This document shows positions 24,148-34,531 of a DNA stretch of 64,000 nucleotides, one piece after another. The notes below the pieces were generated by a model. The model made no database searches, had not been told where the DNA came from, and saw only the letters and a program-made list of their open reading frames with translations. The position numbers were made by a program, and so were the translations under genes. Source of the DNA: Cystobacter ferrugineus (GTDB taxonomy: Bacteria; Myxococcota; Myxococcia; Myxococcales; Myxococcaceae); NCBI RefSeq assembly GCF_001887355.1, contig NZ_MPIN01000003.1:569238-633237 (forward strand), in the 5' to 3' direction. Position 1 is the first letter of the stretch. The number at the start of each line of letters is the position of its first letter.

Positions 24148-25839
24148 GTGGCGCGCGTGAGTCAAGGTTCCCCTCCATCCTCGAAGACCGCGGGTCCGCG
24201 GGGGCCGCATCTCAAGGGGCGGTTTCCGGACGGGACGACCGGGGAGTTCTCGCTCGGCCAGCTCACGACCCTGGGCCGGCACCCCTCCAACACGCTGCGG
24301 CTGGTGGACCGCGAGGTGTCCAAGGAGCACGCCACCATCGAGCGCGTGGGCCGCGAGTACGTCCTGCGCGACCTGGGCTCCTCCAACGGCACCTTCGTCA
24401 ACGGCAAGCGCGTCTCGGAGCTGAAGCTGCGCGACGGGGACGAGATCAGCGTGGGCGCCACCAAGCTCACCTTCTACTCCGGCGAGTCCCCGGGCGTGGC
24501 CGCCCCCCTGTCCTCCGGGCTGGGCGGCGGCTCGCGCTCGGCCCGGGTGACGGTGGTGGCGCAGTCGCACTCGGTGCCCGCGTTCCTCGCGCAGATGGAT
24601 CAACAGGGGCCGCCGCAGAACTTCCGGCCCGCCGAGCAGATCCATGAGCTCGCCACGCTCAAGCGCGAGTACGAGAAGCTGCGCACCGCCTACGAGTTCC
24701 ACCGCCAGGTGAGCCAGCAGGGCAAGCAGGCGGACCTCTTCGAGCAGATCCTCTCGGTGTCCTTCCAGCTCCTGGCGGCCGACCACGGCGTCATCCTCAA
24801 GGCGGGCCCGGACGGCCAGTTCACCGTGCCGGTGGCCGTCAAGCATCGCCACGGCCGGCCGGACAACGTCATGGTGTCCGACACGGTGCTGCAGAAGGTG
24901 GCCGAGACGCACAAGGCGGTGCTCACCGCGGACGCCATCATCGACGAGCGCTTCTCCTCCTCGGAGAGCATCGTGGCGCAGGGCATCCGCTCGGCCATGG
25001 CGGTGCCGCTGTTGTCCAAGGGCAAGCTGGAGGCGGTGCTCTTCCTCGACTCGCGCCAGCAGACCAACGCCTTCTCGGAGAAGGACCTGACCATCCTCTC
25101 GGGCATCGCGGCCCAGGCGGGCATCGCCCTGGAGAACGCGGCCCTGGCGGCGCAGATCCAGAGCGAGGCCATCACCCGCGCCGAGCTCAGCCGCTTCCTG
25201 TCGCGAGCGGTGGCCGAGGCGGTGATCCGCGGCGAGACGGAGGACCTGCGCCAGAGCCGGCTGGCGGAAGTCACGTGCCTGTTCGCGGACATCCGCGGCT
25301 TCACCACCCTGTCGGAGAACGAGTCTCCGCAGGAGGTGGTGAGCATGCTCAACGAGTTCTTCACCCTCATGGCCGGCGTGGTGTTCCGCCACGAGGGCAA
25401 CCTGGACAAGTTCATCGGCGACTGCGTCATGGCCGTCTGGGGCCCTCCCTCCAGCCACCCGGACGACGCGGCGCGGGCGCTGCGCGCGGCGCTGGAGATG
25501 CAGGACGCGGTGGACGTGCTCAACGGCACGCGCGTCGCCGCGGGCAAGCGGCCCATCGAGGTGGGCATCGGCGTCAACACCGGCCAGGCCGTCGTGGGCT
25601 ACATGGGCAGCAACGAGCGCCATGAGTTCACCGCCATCGGCGACACGGTGAACACCGCCTCGCGCCTGTGCGGGCTCGCGCGCGGTGGCGACGTCGTGGC
25701 CAACGACAGCACGGTGAAGAAGGCCGGCTCCGGCTTCGACGTGGAGCCGCTGCCCGTCACCCAGGTCAAGGGCAAGGAGAAGGGCGTCCAGCCCTACCGG
25801 GTGCTCGGCCTGGAGATCACCAACACCCACCACGACTGA
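24148..25839 (+). CDS. FHA-GAF-adenylate/guanylate cyclase
   Basis: This is a 563-aa soluble class III cyclase. An N-terminal FHA domain (about 30-110) shows G-R-H-P-S-N ... S-K-E-H-A ... G-S-S-N-G-T-F-V-N-G, the phosphothreonine pocket. A short coiled linker, a GAF domain (about 190-345) and the catalytic domain (about 370-555) follow. The catalytic domain has C-L-F-A-D-I-R-G-F-T, G-D-C-V-M-A-V-W-G and I-G-D-T-V-N-T-A-S-R; both metal aspartates and the transition-state Asn/Arg are present, so it should be active. GTG 24148 follows GGAG at good spacing. The stop overlaps the start of a Ser/Thr kinase gene (TGATG), suggesting the kinase phosphorylates a partner read by the FHA domain, or the cyclase itself. 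Confidence 0.93.
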   Translation: MARVSQGSPPSSKTAGPRGPHLKGRFPDGTTGEFSLGQLTTLGRHPSNTLRLVDREVSKEHATIERVGREYVLRDLGSSNGTFVNGKRVSELKLRDGDEISVGATKLTFYSGESPGVAAPLSSGLGGGSRSARVTVVAQSHSVPAFLAQMDQQGPPQNFRPAEQIHELATLKREYEKLRTAYEFHRQVSQQGKQADLFEQILSVSFQLLAADHGVILKAGPDGQFTVPVAVKHRHGRPDNVMVSDTVLQKVAETHKAVLTADAIIDERFSSSESIVAQGIRSAMAVPLLSKGKLEAVLFLDSRQQTNAFSEKDLTILSGIAAQAGIALENAALAAQIQSEAITRAELSRFLSRAVAEAVIRGETEDLRQSRLAEVTCLFADIRGFTTLSENESPQEVVSMLNEFFTLMAGVVFRHEGNLDKFIGDCVMAVWGPPSSHPDDAARALRAALEMQDAVDVLNGTRVAAGKRPIEVGIGVNTGQAVVGYMGSNERHEFTAIGDTVNTASRLCGLARGGDVVANDSTVKKAGSGFDVEPLPVTQVKGKEKGVQPYRVLGLEITNTHHD

Positions 25840-27722
25840 TGACCACCCAGGACTGCCCGAACTGCGCGCGGACGCATGAGGTGGGCTCCCTCAAGGCGGG
25901 AGAAGAGGTGTCGTGTGCCTGCGGCACCCGCTTCCCCGTGAGGGCCTCGCGCGCGGCGGCTCCTCCGACTGGTGCCGAGGAGGGCACCCTGGAGAGCACC
26001 TACGTGGGCGGCACGCTGGCGGTTCCTGGCTACGAGCTGTTGCGCGTGCTGGGCCGTGGCGGCATGGGCGAGGTGTGGCTCGCGCGGCAGATGTCGCTGG
26101 GCCGCCGCGTGGCGGTGAAGGTGCTGCCGCCGCGGCTCGCCAAGGATCCCGAGTTCGTCCAGCGCTTCGACAAGGAAGCCACCGCGCTCGCCACCCTCAG
26201 CCATCCCCACATCGTGCAGATCATCGACCGGGGCGTGGCGGGCGCGCACTACTACTTCGTGATGGAGTACGTGGAGGGGCGCTCGCTGCGCGATGTGATG
26301 CGCGAGCTGTCTCCGCCCGAGGCGCTGCGCGTGGCGCTCCAGGTGGCGCGCGCCCTGGAGTGCGCCCAGGAAAAGGACATCATCCACCGCGACCTGAAGC
26401 CGGAGAACATCCTGGTGGATGGGCGCGGGCACGTGAAGGTGGCGGACTTCGGGCTCGCGGGCATCCGCCGGGCGGACTCGACGGAGCGGCTGACGGCCAC
26501 GTCCGTGGCCATGGGGACGCTCAACTACATGGCGCCCGAGCAGCGGCGCGATGCCAAGAACGTGGATGGGCGCGCGGATCTGTTCTCGCTGGGCGTGATG
26601 CTCTACGAGATGCTCACCGGCGAGGTGCCGGTGGGGCGCTTCCGCCTGCCGTCCGAGCGCGTGCCCGGGTTGGACAAGCGCGTGGACGCGGTGGTGGAGC
26701 GGCTCTTGGAGACCGAGCCCGAGGCGCGCCCCGCACGGGCCTCCGAGGTGTGCCGGATGCTCGAGGCGCTCGTCAGCAACGTCTCGTCCACGGGGCCGGC
26801 CCTCGCGCCGCTCAGCCCGGAGCGCAGCCGGCTGCACTCGGGGTGGCGGCGGGTACGCGCGGCGCTCTCGGTGATGGGCGCGTTGGCGGTCATCGCCTAC
26901 GGGGTGAGGGGACTGTCGGACACGCCCGTGGGCCTGCCGTGGGGCGAGGACAAGCGGGTGGTGCTCGGGCGGCTCGTGCGCGTGGTGCCCAGCCCCAAGC
27001 CCTGGCCCGCCAACACCAATGGAGATCTGTTCGTCAGCTCGATGTTGGAGGATCTGGCCGACGGACGGGTGCGCCTGGGCGTGGACTTCGTCGAGGGCGA
27101 GGAGAACGTGAACGCCCACGCGGGGACGTGGACGCTGGAGAATGGACGGCTCCACGCCATCCAGGGCGGCAACGACGCCGGGGGCGGCCAGCTCATCCCC
27201 CGCGCCTACCTGGCCCACCGCTACTTCTCCAGCGACGACTTCTCCGCCGAGGTGCTGATGAGCGCGAGCCCGCTGGGCCGCGGCTACACCGAGGAGGTGG
27301 ACGCCCAGCACTTCGCCGAGCTGTCCTTTCGTGTCACCGGTCTGCAGGTGTCCGTCTACGCCATCCCCGGCACGGGCATGCGCCTGAGCTGGCGCTACAC
27401 CACGCCGGAGGGTCGCGACGTGGTGGGCAACAGCGCGCAGGAGGTGGTGGACCTGGTGCAGGACGAAACCCCCGTTCCCCAGGGTCCCTTCCGCGTGAAG
27501 CTCCAGCTCAAGCGCAAGAAGGACGGCGTGGAGGTGGCCGCCTACCTCAACGGTGAGAGTGAGCCCTTCGCGCACAAGTACCTGGAGGGACTCCAGGGCC
27601 GCTCGGCGAAGGTGGCCCTGGGGTGCCGCAACCTGGTGTGCACCTTCGACGATCTGGTGGTCCGTGGCCTCCAGGCGCGCAAGGAGTCGGATCGTTCGCT
27701 GGCGGAAACCCCGCTGGAGTAA
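25839..27722 (+). CDS. Hanks-type Ser/Thr protein kinase with zinc ribbon and extracytoplasmic domain
   Basis: This is a 627-aa transmembrane kinase. A short zinc ribbon (Cys6, Cys9, Cys26, Cys28) precedes the kinase domain (about 64-320): glycine loop G-R-G-G-M-G-E-V, Lys94 in V-A-V-K, H-R-D185-L-K-P-E-N, D-F-G and A-P-E-Q, all intact. One membrane segment lies at about 337-356. The outer domain (about 375-615) is a beta-sandwich of the DUF1080/laminin-G sort with W-T-L-E-N-G-R-L, likely a ligand sensor. The ATG overlaps the cyclase stop by one base, so the two are translated together. An eukaryote-like kinase fused to a lectin-like sensor is typical of myxobacteria. Confidence 0.95.
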   Translation: MTTQDCPNCARTHEVGSLKAGEEVSCACGTRFPVRASRAAAPPTGAEEGTLESTYVGGTLAVPGYELLRVLGRGGMGEVWLARQMSLGRRVAVKVLPPRLAKDPEFVQRFDKEATALATLSHPHIVQIIDRGVAGAHYYFVMEYVEGRSLRDVMRELSPPEALRVALQVARALECAQEKDIIHRDLKPENILVDGRGHVKVADFGLAGIRRADSTERLTATSVAMGTLNYMAPEQRRDAKNVDGRADLFSLGVMLYEMLTGEVPVGRFRLPSERVPGLDKRVDAVVERLLETEPEARPARASEVCRMLEALVSNVSSTGPALAPLSPERSRLHSGWRRVRAALSVMGALAVIAYGVRGLSDTPVGLPWGEDKRVVLGRLVRVVPSPKPWPANTNGDLFVSSMLEDLADGRVRLGVDFVEGEENVNAHAGTWTLENGRLHAIQGGNDAGGGQLIPRAYLAHRYFSSDDFSAEVLMSASPLGRGYTEEVDAQHFAELSFRVTGLQVSVYAIPGTGMRLSWRYTTPEGRDVVGNSAQEVVDLVQDETPVPQGPFRVKLQLKRKKDGVEVAAYLNGESEPFAHKYLEGLQGRSAKVALGCRNLVCTFDDLVVRGLQARKESDRSLAETPLE

Positions 27723-27867
27723 CGCGCCACTGGCGAACGGTGGCTCCCTGGACAGGGGGAACGGCCACCCGCGCACCCTTGTCGGCGACCCACCGCGTCC
27801 GCACCTTTGGCTCGGTCGAGGCCCGTGCGGGACGGTGGGCCGGGGTGGGATTGGGGGCAGGGGAGCC

Positions 27868-28770
27868 ATGGACTTGCGGTGGGCATTGGCCCCGTTTTGC
27901 GCGGCGGGACTGGGCGCGCTGATGGTGGCGGCGGTTTCCTGGAGTCGCGGAGACGTGAGGGCCTCGCTGCCTCGCGCGCCGCTCGCCTGGTTGGGGTTGC
28001 TGGCGGGGTGCTTCGCGCTCCTGTCGCTGCGCTACGGCGCGGGCCCGCTCATGTGGGTTTCTTCCACGGTCTTCCGTCAGGCACTGGGCGCCGGACTGCT
28101 CATGGTCGCGGCGGGGCTGGCGGTGATGGGCTCGCGGATCCGCGTGCGCGCGGACGCGCTGCGGGCCGAGGCGCCCCGGAGCCTCGACGAGGGGGTGGAG
28201 GCCCTGCGCCAGGGGCAGACGCCGGGCTGGGGCGTGTACCGGGGCCGGCTCGCGGCGAGTGATCAGGTGACGTCGCCGGGCGGGGTGGTGTGCGCCTTCT
28301 ACGAGGCGGAGCTGCGCGGCGTGACGCCTGGTGGAGGCAAGGGCTCGCTGTTGTCGGTGGAGCGGGCGTCCGCGCCGGTGGTGCGCATGCGCGGGGAGAA
28401 GGCGGAGGCGGCGTTGAGCTTCTCGCCGAGCCTCGTGCTGGCGCCGCTGCGCGTGCGGCCCTGCCTCGTGGGACGGCCCGCCGAGGTGGCGCCGGGACTG
28501 GACGCGTCCGTGGAAGGGGCGCCCCCCGAGGAGGCGCTGTCGTACGAGCGGGTGGGCAAGCTCGGCGAGGAGTGTCTGGTGGTGGGGGAGCTGCGGCCCG
28601 GCCCGGTGGCGGGCGGGTATGAGCTGCGCGGCCGGCAGGGTGGGCCCGCGATGGTGATCCTCGGCGACGCGGCCGAGGGCACGGGGACGCACCTGGCGCG
28701 CCGGGCCTGGAAGCTGTTCGCGGCGGCGGGGGCGCTCACCGTGGCCGCCGCCTGGGTGCTCGCGGGCTGA
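27868..28770 (+). CDS. membrane protein with GIDE-like domain
   Basis: This is a 300-aa protein started at ATG 27868 behind GGGGAG. Three N-terminal membrane segments (about 5-25, 38-55, 68-90) are followed by a soluble region of about 190 residues and a final membrane helix (about 278-297). The soluble part, with W-G-V-Y-R-G-R-L, G-V-V-C-A-F-Y-E-A-E-L and R-P-C-L-V-G, resembles the GIDE/BAM domain of mitochondrial MULAN-type proteins and its bacterial homologues, but no RING finger is present. It follows the kinase on the same strand and may be in the same operon. The GIDE assignment rests on pattern similarity and is moderate. Confidence 0.6.
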   Translation: MDLRWALAPFCAAGLGALMVAAVSWSRGDVRASLPRAPLAWLGLLAGCFALLSLRYGAGPLMWVSSTVFRQALGAGLLMVAAGLAVMGSRIRVRADALRAEAPRSLDEGVEALRQGQTPGWGVYRGRLAASDQVTSPGGVVCAFYEAELRGVTPGGGKGSLLSVERASAPVVRMRGEKAEAALSFSPSLVLAPLRVRPCLVGRPAEVAPGLDASVEGAPPEEALSYERVGKLGEECLVVGELRPGPVAGGYELRGRQGGPAMVILGDAAEGTGTHLARRAWKLFAAAGALTVAAAWVLAG

Positions 28771-28853
28771 ATTGTCGGTTGTGCTCCACGCTCCGCGATG
28801 CGACATCATCCGGGGCGCCAATGCAGCGGCCTGGGCCGCGAGGAGTGCAACCG

Positions 28854-30104
28854 ATGAAGAGCGGCGAGACGGTGGTCATCGTGGGAGCTGGGCAGGCCGG
28901 AGGCGAGCTGGCGACGCGCCTGCGGCAGCAGGGCAGCGAGGGGCGAATCGTCCTCGCGGGGGACGAAGCGCACCTGCCCTACCAGCGGCCCCCCCTGTCC
29001 AAGGGCTTCCTGCTCGGGAAGATGGGCCGCAACGAGCTCCACCTCAAACCCCAGGCGACCTACGAGCGCTTCTCCATCGAACTCAAGCTCGGCGCGCGTG
29101 TGGAGCGCATCGACCGCGACGCGCACGAGGTCCTCTTCTCCGAGGGCAGCCGGCTGCGCTACGACAAGCTCGTGCTCGCCACGGGCGGCCGGGCGCGCCA
29201 GCTCTCGTTTCCGGGCATCGACACCTCCCGGCTCGAGAACGTGTTCTCCCTGCGCTCCATCGCCGACGTGGAGGCGATGCATGGCCAGTTCGTGTCCGGA
29301 CGCCACCTGGTGATCATCGGCGGTGGCTACGTGGGTCTCGAGGTCGCGGCGGCCGCCACCCAGCTCGGGCTGCGCGTGACGGTGATCGAAGCCGCCCCCC
29401 GCATCCTCGCCCGCGTCACCGGCCCGGAGGTCTCCTCCTTCATCGAGGCCATCCATCGCGGACACGGTGTCGACTTCCGGCAGAGCGCGGGGGTGCAGGG
29501 CTTCGAGCTCGATGAGTCCCAGCGCCGGGTGCGCCGGGTGAAGCTCACCCACGGGGGAGGAGAGGAAGCGATCGAGGCGGATCTCGTCCTGGTGGGAATC
29601 GGCCTCATCCCCAACACGGAGCTGGCCACCCAGGCGGGGCTCGCCGTCGACAACGGCATCGTCGTGGACGAGTTCGCCCGCACCGCCGACCCCGACATCC
29701 TCGCTATCGGCGACTGCGCGAACCAACCCAGCTCCTACACGGGGACCCGGGTGCGCCTCGAGTCGGTGCCCAACGCGCTCGAGCATGCGCGTGTCGCCGC
29801 CGCCACGCTCATGGGCAAGCAGGAGCCCTCCACCGCCACGCCCTGGTTCTGGTCGGAGCAGTACGACCTGAAGCTCCAGATGGTGGGGCTGTCCACGGGC
29901 TACGAGCGGTGTGTCACGCGCGGCTCGATCGAGAACCGGACGTTCTCGGCCTTCTACCTCAAGGAGGGCCGCATCCTCGCCGCGGATGTCATTGGCCGGC
30001 CCGCGGACTTCATGGCGGCCCGGAAGATGGTCTCGAGCCGGACGCCCGTGGATGCCCAACGCCTCGCGGATGAGAGCGTTCCGCTCGGGCAGTGCGCCGT
30101 GTAG
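28854..30104 (+). CDS. FAD-dependent ferredoxin/rubredoxin reductase-like oxidoreductase
   Basis: This is a 416-aa pyridine-nucleotide-disulfide oxidoreductase of the putidaredoxin/ferredoxin reductase type. The FAD motif V-I-V-G-A-G-Q-A-G-G-E and the signature P-Y-Q-R-P-P-L-S-K are near the N-terminus, the NAD(P)H motif I-I-G-G-G-Y-V-G-L-E is central, A-I-G-D-C binds FAD later, and the C-terminal domain includes W-F-W-S-E-Q-Y-D-L-K-L-Q. The reaction is electron transfer from NAD(P)H to a ferredoxin or rubredoxin serving an oxygenase. ATG 28854 follows AGGAG. No ferredoxin or P450 gene lies beside it in the window. Confidence 0.92.
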   Translation: MKSGETVVIVGAGQAGGELATRLRQQGSEGRIVLAGDEAHLPYQRPPLSKGFLLGKMGRNELHLKPQATYERFSIELKLGARVERIDRDAHEVLFSEGSRLRYDKLVLATGGRARQLSFPGIDTSRLENVFSLRSIADVEAMHGQFVSGRHLVIIGGGYVGLEVAAAATQLGLRVTVIEAAPRILARVTGPEVSSFIEAIHRGHGVDFRQSAGVQGFELDESQRRVRRVKLTHGGGEEAIEADLVLVGIGLIPNTELATQAGLAVDNGIVVDEFARTADPDILAIGDCANQPSSYTGTRVRLESVPNALEHARVAAATLMGKQEPSTATPWFWSEQYDLKLQMVGLSTGYERCVTRGSIENRTFSAFYLKEGRILAADVIGRPADFMAARKMVSSRTPVDAQRLADESVPLGQCAV

Positions 30105-30147
30105 CGCCCCTGCGCCAAAGCAATCCCAGACGGTAGGCGGATGAGCG

Positions 30148-30536
30148 ATGCAATCGGAGAATCGGCGCAGCCGGACGAGGAGGTTGACTTTTGCCGGGTT
30201 CAACCTGGTGAGTGGGTTCTACACCACGTTTCTGGGAGTGGTTGAAAGGGTGTGGACCAATGATCCAGACAAGCACCTGGTGAACCCCAAGGGCATGCGA
30301 GAAGCGGAACTCGTGGCGTTCGCCACCATGGGGCTTGGCCTGCTGGCTTCAACGGCCAGCGTGGCGGTTCTGTTGAGACGACGGGCGGGTTGGGTCGTGC
30401 TCGCGGGCTTCGACGGTCTTTGGCTGGCTGTATCGGGTTTCTTCGCCACGCGAAGTTGGATTTTCATGCTGCCCGCCGTGCTGGCTGGTTGGCTCCTCTG
30501 GCTCGCCATCGGAACATTGCGACGGTCTGGGATGAA

Positions 30537-30540
<4 letters not shown>
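30148..30540 (+). CDS. small four-helix membrane protein, unknown function
   Basis: This is a 130-aa protein with a basic N-terminus (R-R-S-R-T-R-R) and about four membrane segments (about 14-35, 54-73, 79-97, 101-122). Composition is normal for a real gene. It is convergent with the NtrC-type regulator, and the two stop codons overlap by three bases (30537-30540). I do not recognise a family. Confidence 0.7.
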
Positions 30541-32108
<1,568 letters not shown>

Positions 32109-32122
32109 GTGTCCCTCCTGGC

Positions 32123-32971
32123 TCATGCGTGCGCCCCAGCCCCGAGCACGACGCGCTTGCCCTCGCGGGCCGGCTCGCTGGCGGCGAAGTACTGGCGGGC
32201 CTCCTCGGCCATGGCCTCCACCTGCTCGTCGTTGTGGGCGGGGTCATGGTGGAAGAGGAACAGCCGGCGGGCGTGGACGGCGTGGGCCACCTGGGCCGCG
32301 TCCACCATGGTGGAGTGGCCCCAGCCCTTGCGAGGCGCCCCACGCGAGCCGTTGTACTCGTCCGGGGTGTACTGCGCGTCCATGCACAGCGCGTCCACGC
32401 CCTCCATCCAGCGCGCGTGGCGAGCGTCCAGCGCGGCGAGCGACATCTCCATGTCCGTGGCGTAGACGAAGGAGTGGCCATCCGCCTCGACGCGGTAGGC
32501 CAGGCACCCCTGGGGGTGGGGGGAGTCGAAGGGCGTCACGCGGAAGGGGCCCACCTCCACCGTGTGGCCATGCAGCGCCGAGCGGAACGCCATGCGAGCG
32601 CGCATGGTGGACAGGGGCACCGGGAAGTTGGGCGGCTCCATCTGCTTCGCCAGCACCGAGGCCAGAGCCGAGTCCCCATCCGGGCCCGGGCCATACAGCT
32701 CCAGCTCCGTCGTGGGCAGGTAGCCCGGGGAGAAGAAGGGGAAGCCCTGCACGTGGTCCCAGTGCAGGTGCGAGAAGAAGAGCGTGGCCTTGCGCGGCGC
32801 GCCCTCGCGCATCATCACCTCGCCCAGGGCGCGCAGGCCCGTGCCGGCGTCGAGGATGAGCCGGTGCCCCTGGCTCGTCACCTCCAGGCAGGACGTGTTG
32901 CCGCCGATGCCCGCCGCGTGCGCCCCCGACACCGCGATGCTTCCCCGGACTCCGTAGAAACGCACTTCCAT
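32123..32971 (-). CDS. MBL-fold metallo-hydrolase
   Basis: This is a 282-aa soluble enzyme with the metallo-beta-lactamase metal motif S-H-L-H-W-D-H (about residues 85-91). It also has a preceding L-D-A-G-T-G strand, a later D-S-P-H-P-Q-G, a Y-A-T-D-M-E metal Asp and a final F-H-H-D-P histidine. The N-terminus V-R-F-Y-G-V-R-G-S-I is the hallmark of a subgroup related to RNase Z and phosphodiesterases; members linked to regulators often act on cyclic nucleotides, but no substrate can be assigned. Start ATG 32971 follows GAGGAGGAG. The gene lies just upstream of, and partly overlaps the possible start of, the GAF-NtrC gene, so it could make or destroy the ligand the GAF domain senses. Confidence 0.88.
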   Translation of the reverse strand: MEVRFYGVRGSIAVSGAHAAGIGGNTSCLEVTSQGHRLILDAGTGLRALGEVMMREGAPRKATLFFSHLHWDHVQGFPFFSPGYLPTTELELYGPGPDGDSALASVLAKQMEPPNFPVPLSTMRARMAFRSALHGHTVEVGPFRVTPFDSPHPQGCLAYRVEADGHSFVYATDMEMSLAALDARHARWMEGVDALCMDAQYTPDEYNGSRGAPRKGWGHSTMVDAAQVAHAVHARRLFLFHHDPAHNDEQVEAMAEEARQYFAASEPAREGKRVVLGAGAHA

Positions 32972-33520
32972 GTCGGCTCCTCCTCGAGAACGTGGGCGCT
33001 CCCGTGCGGGGGCGCCCTGGACGTTCCCTGGTCAGAGCAAGGACCCTGCCAACGCCAAATGGCCGGAGTTGCAGGGAGTTCCAGGCCCGTCTGGAGGGCG
33101 GATGCTCCATTCCGGTGCACCTGGATGGGGCGAGCGCGCCGATTCGGATCGCCCATGAGGGGGCTCGCCGCCGCCGGGCATCGTTGGAAGAATCTGAAAT
33201 CCCGCGCCCTGAGCCACGGCAGGAGCAGGCACGTCCTTCGCTGGCATCCCTCTCCGACTCTTCGTCCAGGTAGCCCTGACGTATCTGGTAGTCCGCGAGG
33301 ATCTCCGCGCCCCTCATGGCGGCTCCAATGGTGGATAGCTCCAAGTCCAGGCTGATCGCCCTCGGTTCCAGGCTCCTGATTTCAGTCCCTTCGGTCACCC
33401 TGGCCAGGGGCCATGGCGCATAGCCCTGAGTTGGTCTACTGTGGGAAGGCGAGAGGGCGTGATGGCGGGCCCATCGAGGGACTAGCTCGGCCGTGTCGCA
33501 TGACGGTTTCGATCTGACCT
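32972..33520. other. 549-bp divergent intergenic region
   Basis: This lies between the MBL hydrolase (leftward) and the DUF2169 gene (rightward). On the minus strand a stretch around 33240-33398 reads like genuine protein (M-R-G-A-E-I-L-A-D-Y-Q-I-R-Q-G-Y-L) but then degenerates into Arg/Ser-rich translation, so it is at most a gene fragment. No sigma-54 (GG-N10-GC) promoter stood out. Confidence 0.4.
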
Positions 33521-34531
33521 ATGTGGACGCTGAAGAACCACACGGCGTACGCCGCTGAACGCAACTGGACGCGCGACAAGGATGGGTTGCACTGGTGGCT
33601 CGTCGCGGTCAGGGCGACGTTCGACATCGTGCCCGGGGGGCGGCTCGTCCTGGCAGACGAGCAGCCAGCACCCGTGCTGATGCCGGAGTACTTCGGCGAG
33701 CCCGGCCAATCGAGCCTGCGCTATGACTCGGACCTCCTGGCCATGAAGCCAGGTACGGACGTGCTGATCCATGCGCACGCGCATGCTCCGAAAGGCAGGC
33801 CCGCCGAGACGGTGCCGGTCTCGTTGCGTCTCGGGCAGATCCACAAGGTGCTGGTCGTGCATGGGGAGCGCACCTACGTCAGGGGAATGCTCGGAGTGGT
33901 GCCGAGCCAACCGCAGACGTTCAAGACGCGCCCGATTCGATATGAGTTCGCGTTCGGCGGCCGCGATGTGTCCGATTCCGACCCCAGCAAGCATCGCCTC
34001 GACGAGCGAAACCCCATCGGCCGCGGGTTCGGGACGCGAAATGCCCATGTCGTCGGGAAGCCGGCCTGCACCCTTGAGTATCCAGAAGGTGACCCTGCCA
34101 AGATGGGCCCGGCGGGTTTCGGGCCTGTCGACTCCTCCTGGCTGCCGCGGCGCAAGCTGGCGGGGACGTATGATGCGCGGTGGGAGCAGACGAAGAAACC
34201 GCTGCTCCCAGATGACTTCGATCCCGCCTTCGCGCTGAGTGCCCCCACGGACCAGCGGACAGAGAAGTCCCTCGTCGGCGGAGAGCGTGTCGAGTTGCTG
34301 AACATGACGCCCGACGGCGTCCTGCGCTTCGAACTCCCGCGCATCTCGCTCAGATTCACCACGCGTATCGGCACTCGGCGGGAGCAGCACGGCGCGCGCT
34401 TGGTGACAGTGTTCGTGGAGCCTGAAGAAAAGCGCCTATCGCTGGTATGGCAGAGCGTGCTGCGCGTTCGAGCCCCCGAGGCGGACTATCTCGACGAGAC
34501 GGAAATCGTCGAACGAGGGGGTACGACGTGA
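33521..34531 (+). CDS. DUF2169-family type VI secretion cargo adaptor
   Basis: This is a 336-aa soluble protein with the DUF2169 pattern from its first residues: L-K-N-H-T-A-Y-A-A-E-R-N-W, W-W-L-V-A-V-R-A-T-F-D-I, F-A-F-G-G and R-N-P-I-G-R-G-F. DUF2169 proteins are encoded with PAAR-like/DUF4150 effectors of type VI secretion and are thought to act as loading chaperones for cargo on VgrG; that role is established for some members. The stop overlaps the next gene's GTG. There is no strong Shine-Dalgarno, but the N-terminus fits the family exactly at ATG 33521. No core T6SS gene is in the window. Confidence 0.9.
   Translation: MWTLKNHTAYAAERNWTRDKDGLHWWLVAVRATFDIVPGGRLVLADEQPAPVLMPEYFGEPGQSSLRYDSDLLAMKPGTDVLIHAHAHAPKGRPAETVPVSLRLGQIHKVLVVHGERTYVRGMLGVVPSQPQTFKTRPIRYEFAFGGRDVSDSDPSKHRLDERNPIGRGFGTRNAHVVGKPACTLEYPEGDPAKMGPAGFGPVDSSWLPRRKLAGTYDARWEQTKKPLLPDDFDPAFALSAPTDQRTEKSLVGGERVELLNMTPDGVLRFELPRISLRFTTRIGTRREQHGARLVTVFVEPEEKRLSLVWQSVLRVRAPEADYLDETEIVERGGTT

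Noticed and set aside
33240-33398. A minus-strand frame with protein-like N-terminus upstream of the MBL gene
   Set aside because: Only about 45 residues look real, after which the frame is Arg/Ser-rich and overlaps intergenic DNA; no support as a gene.
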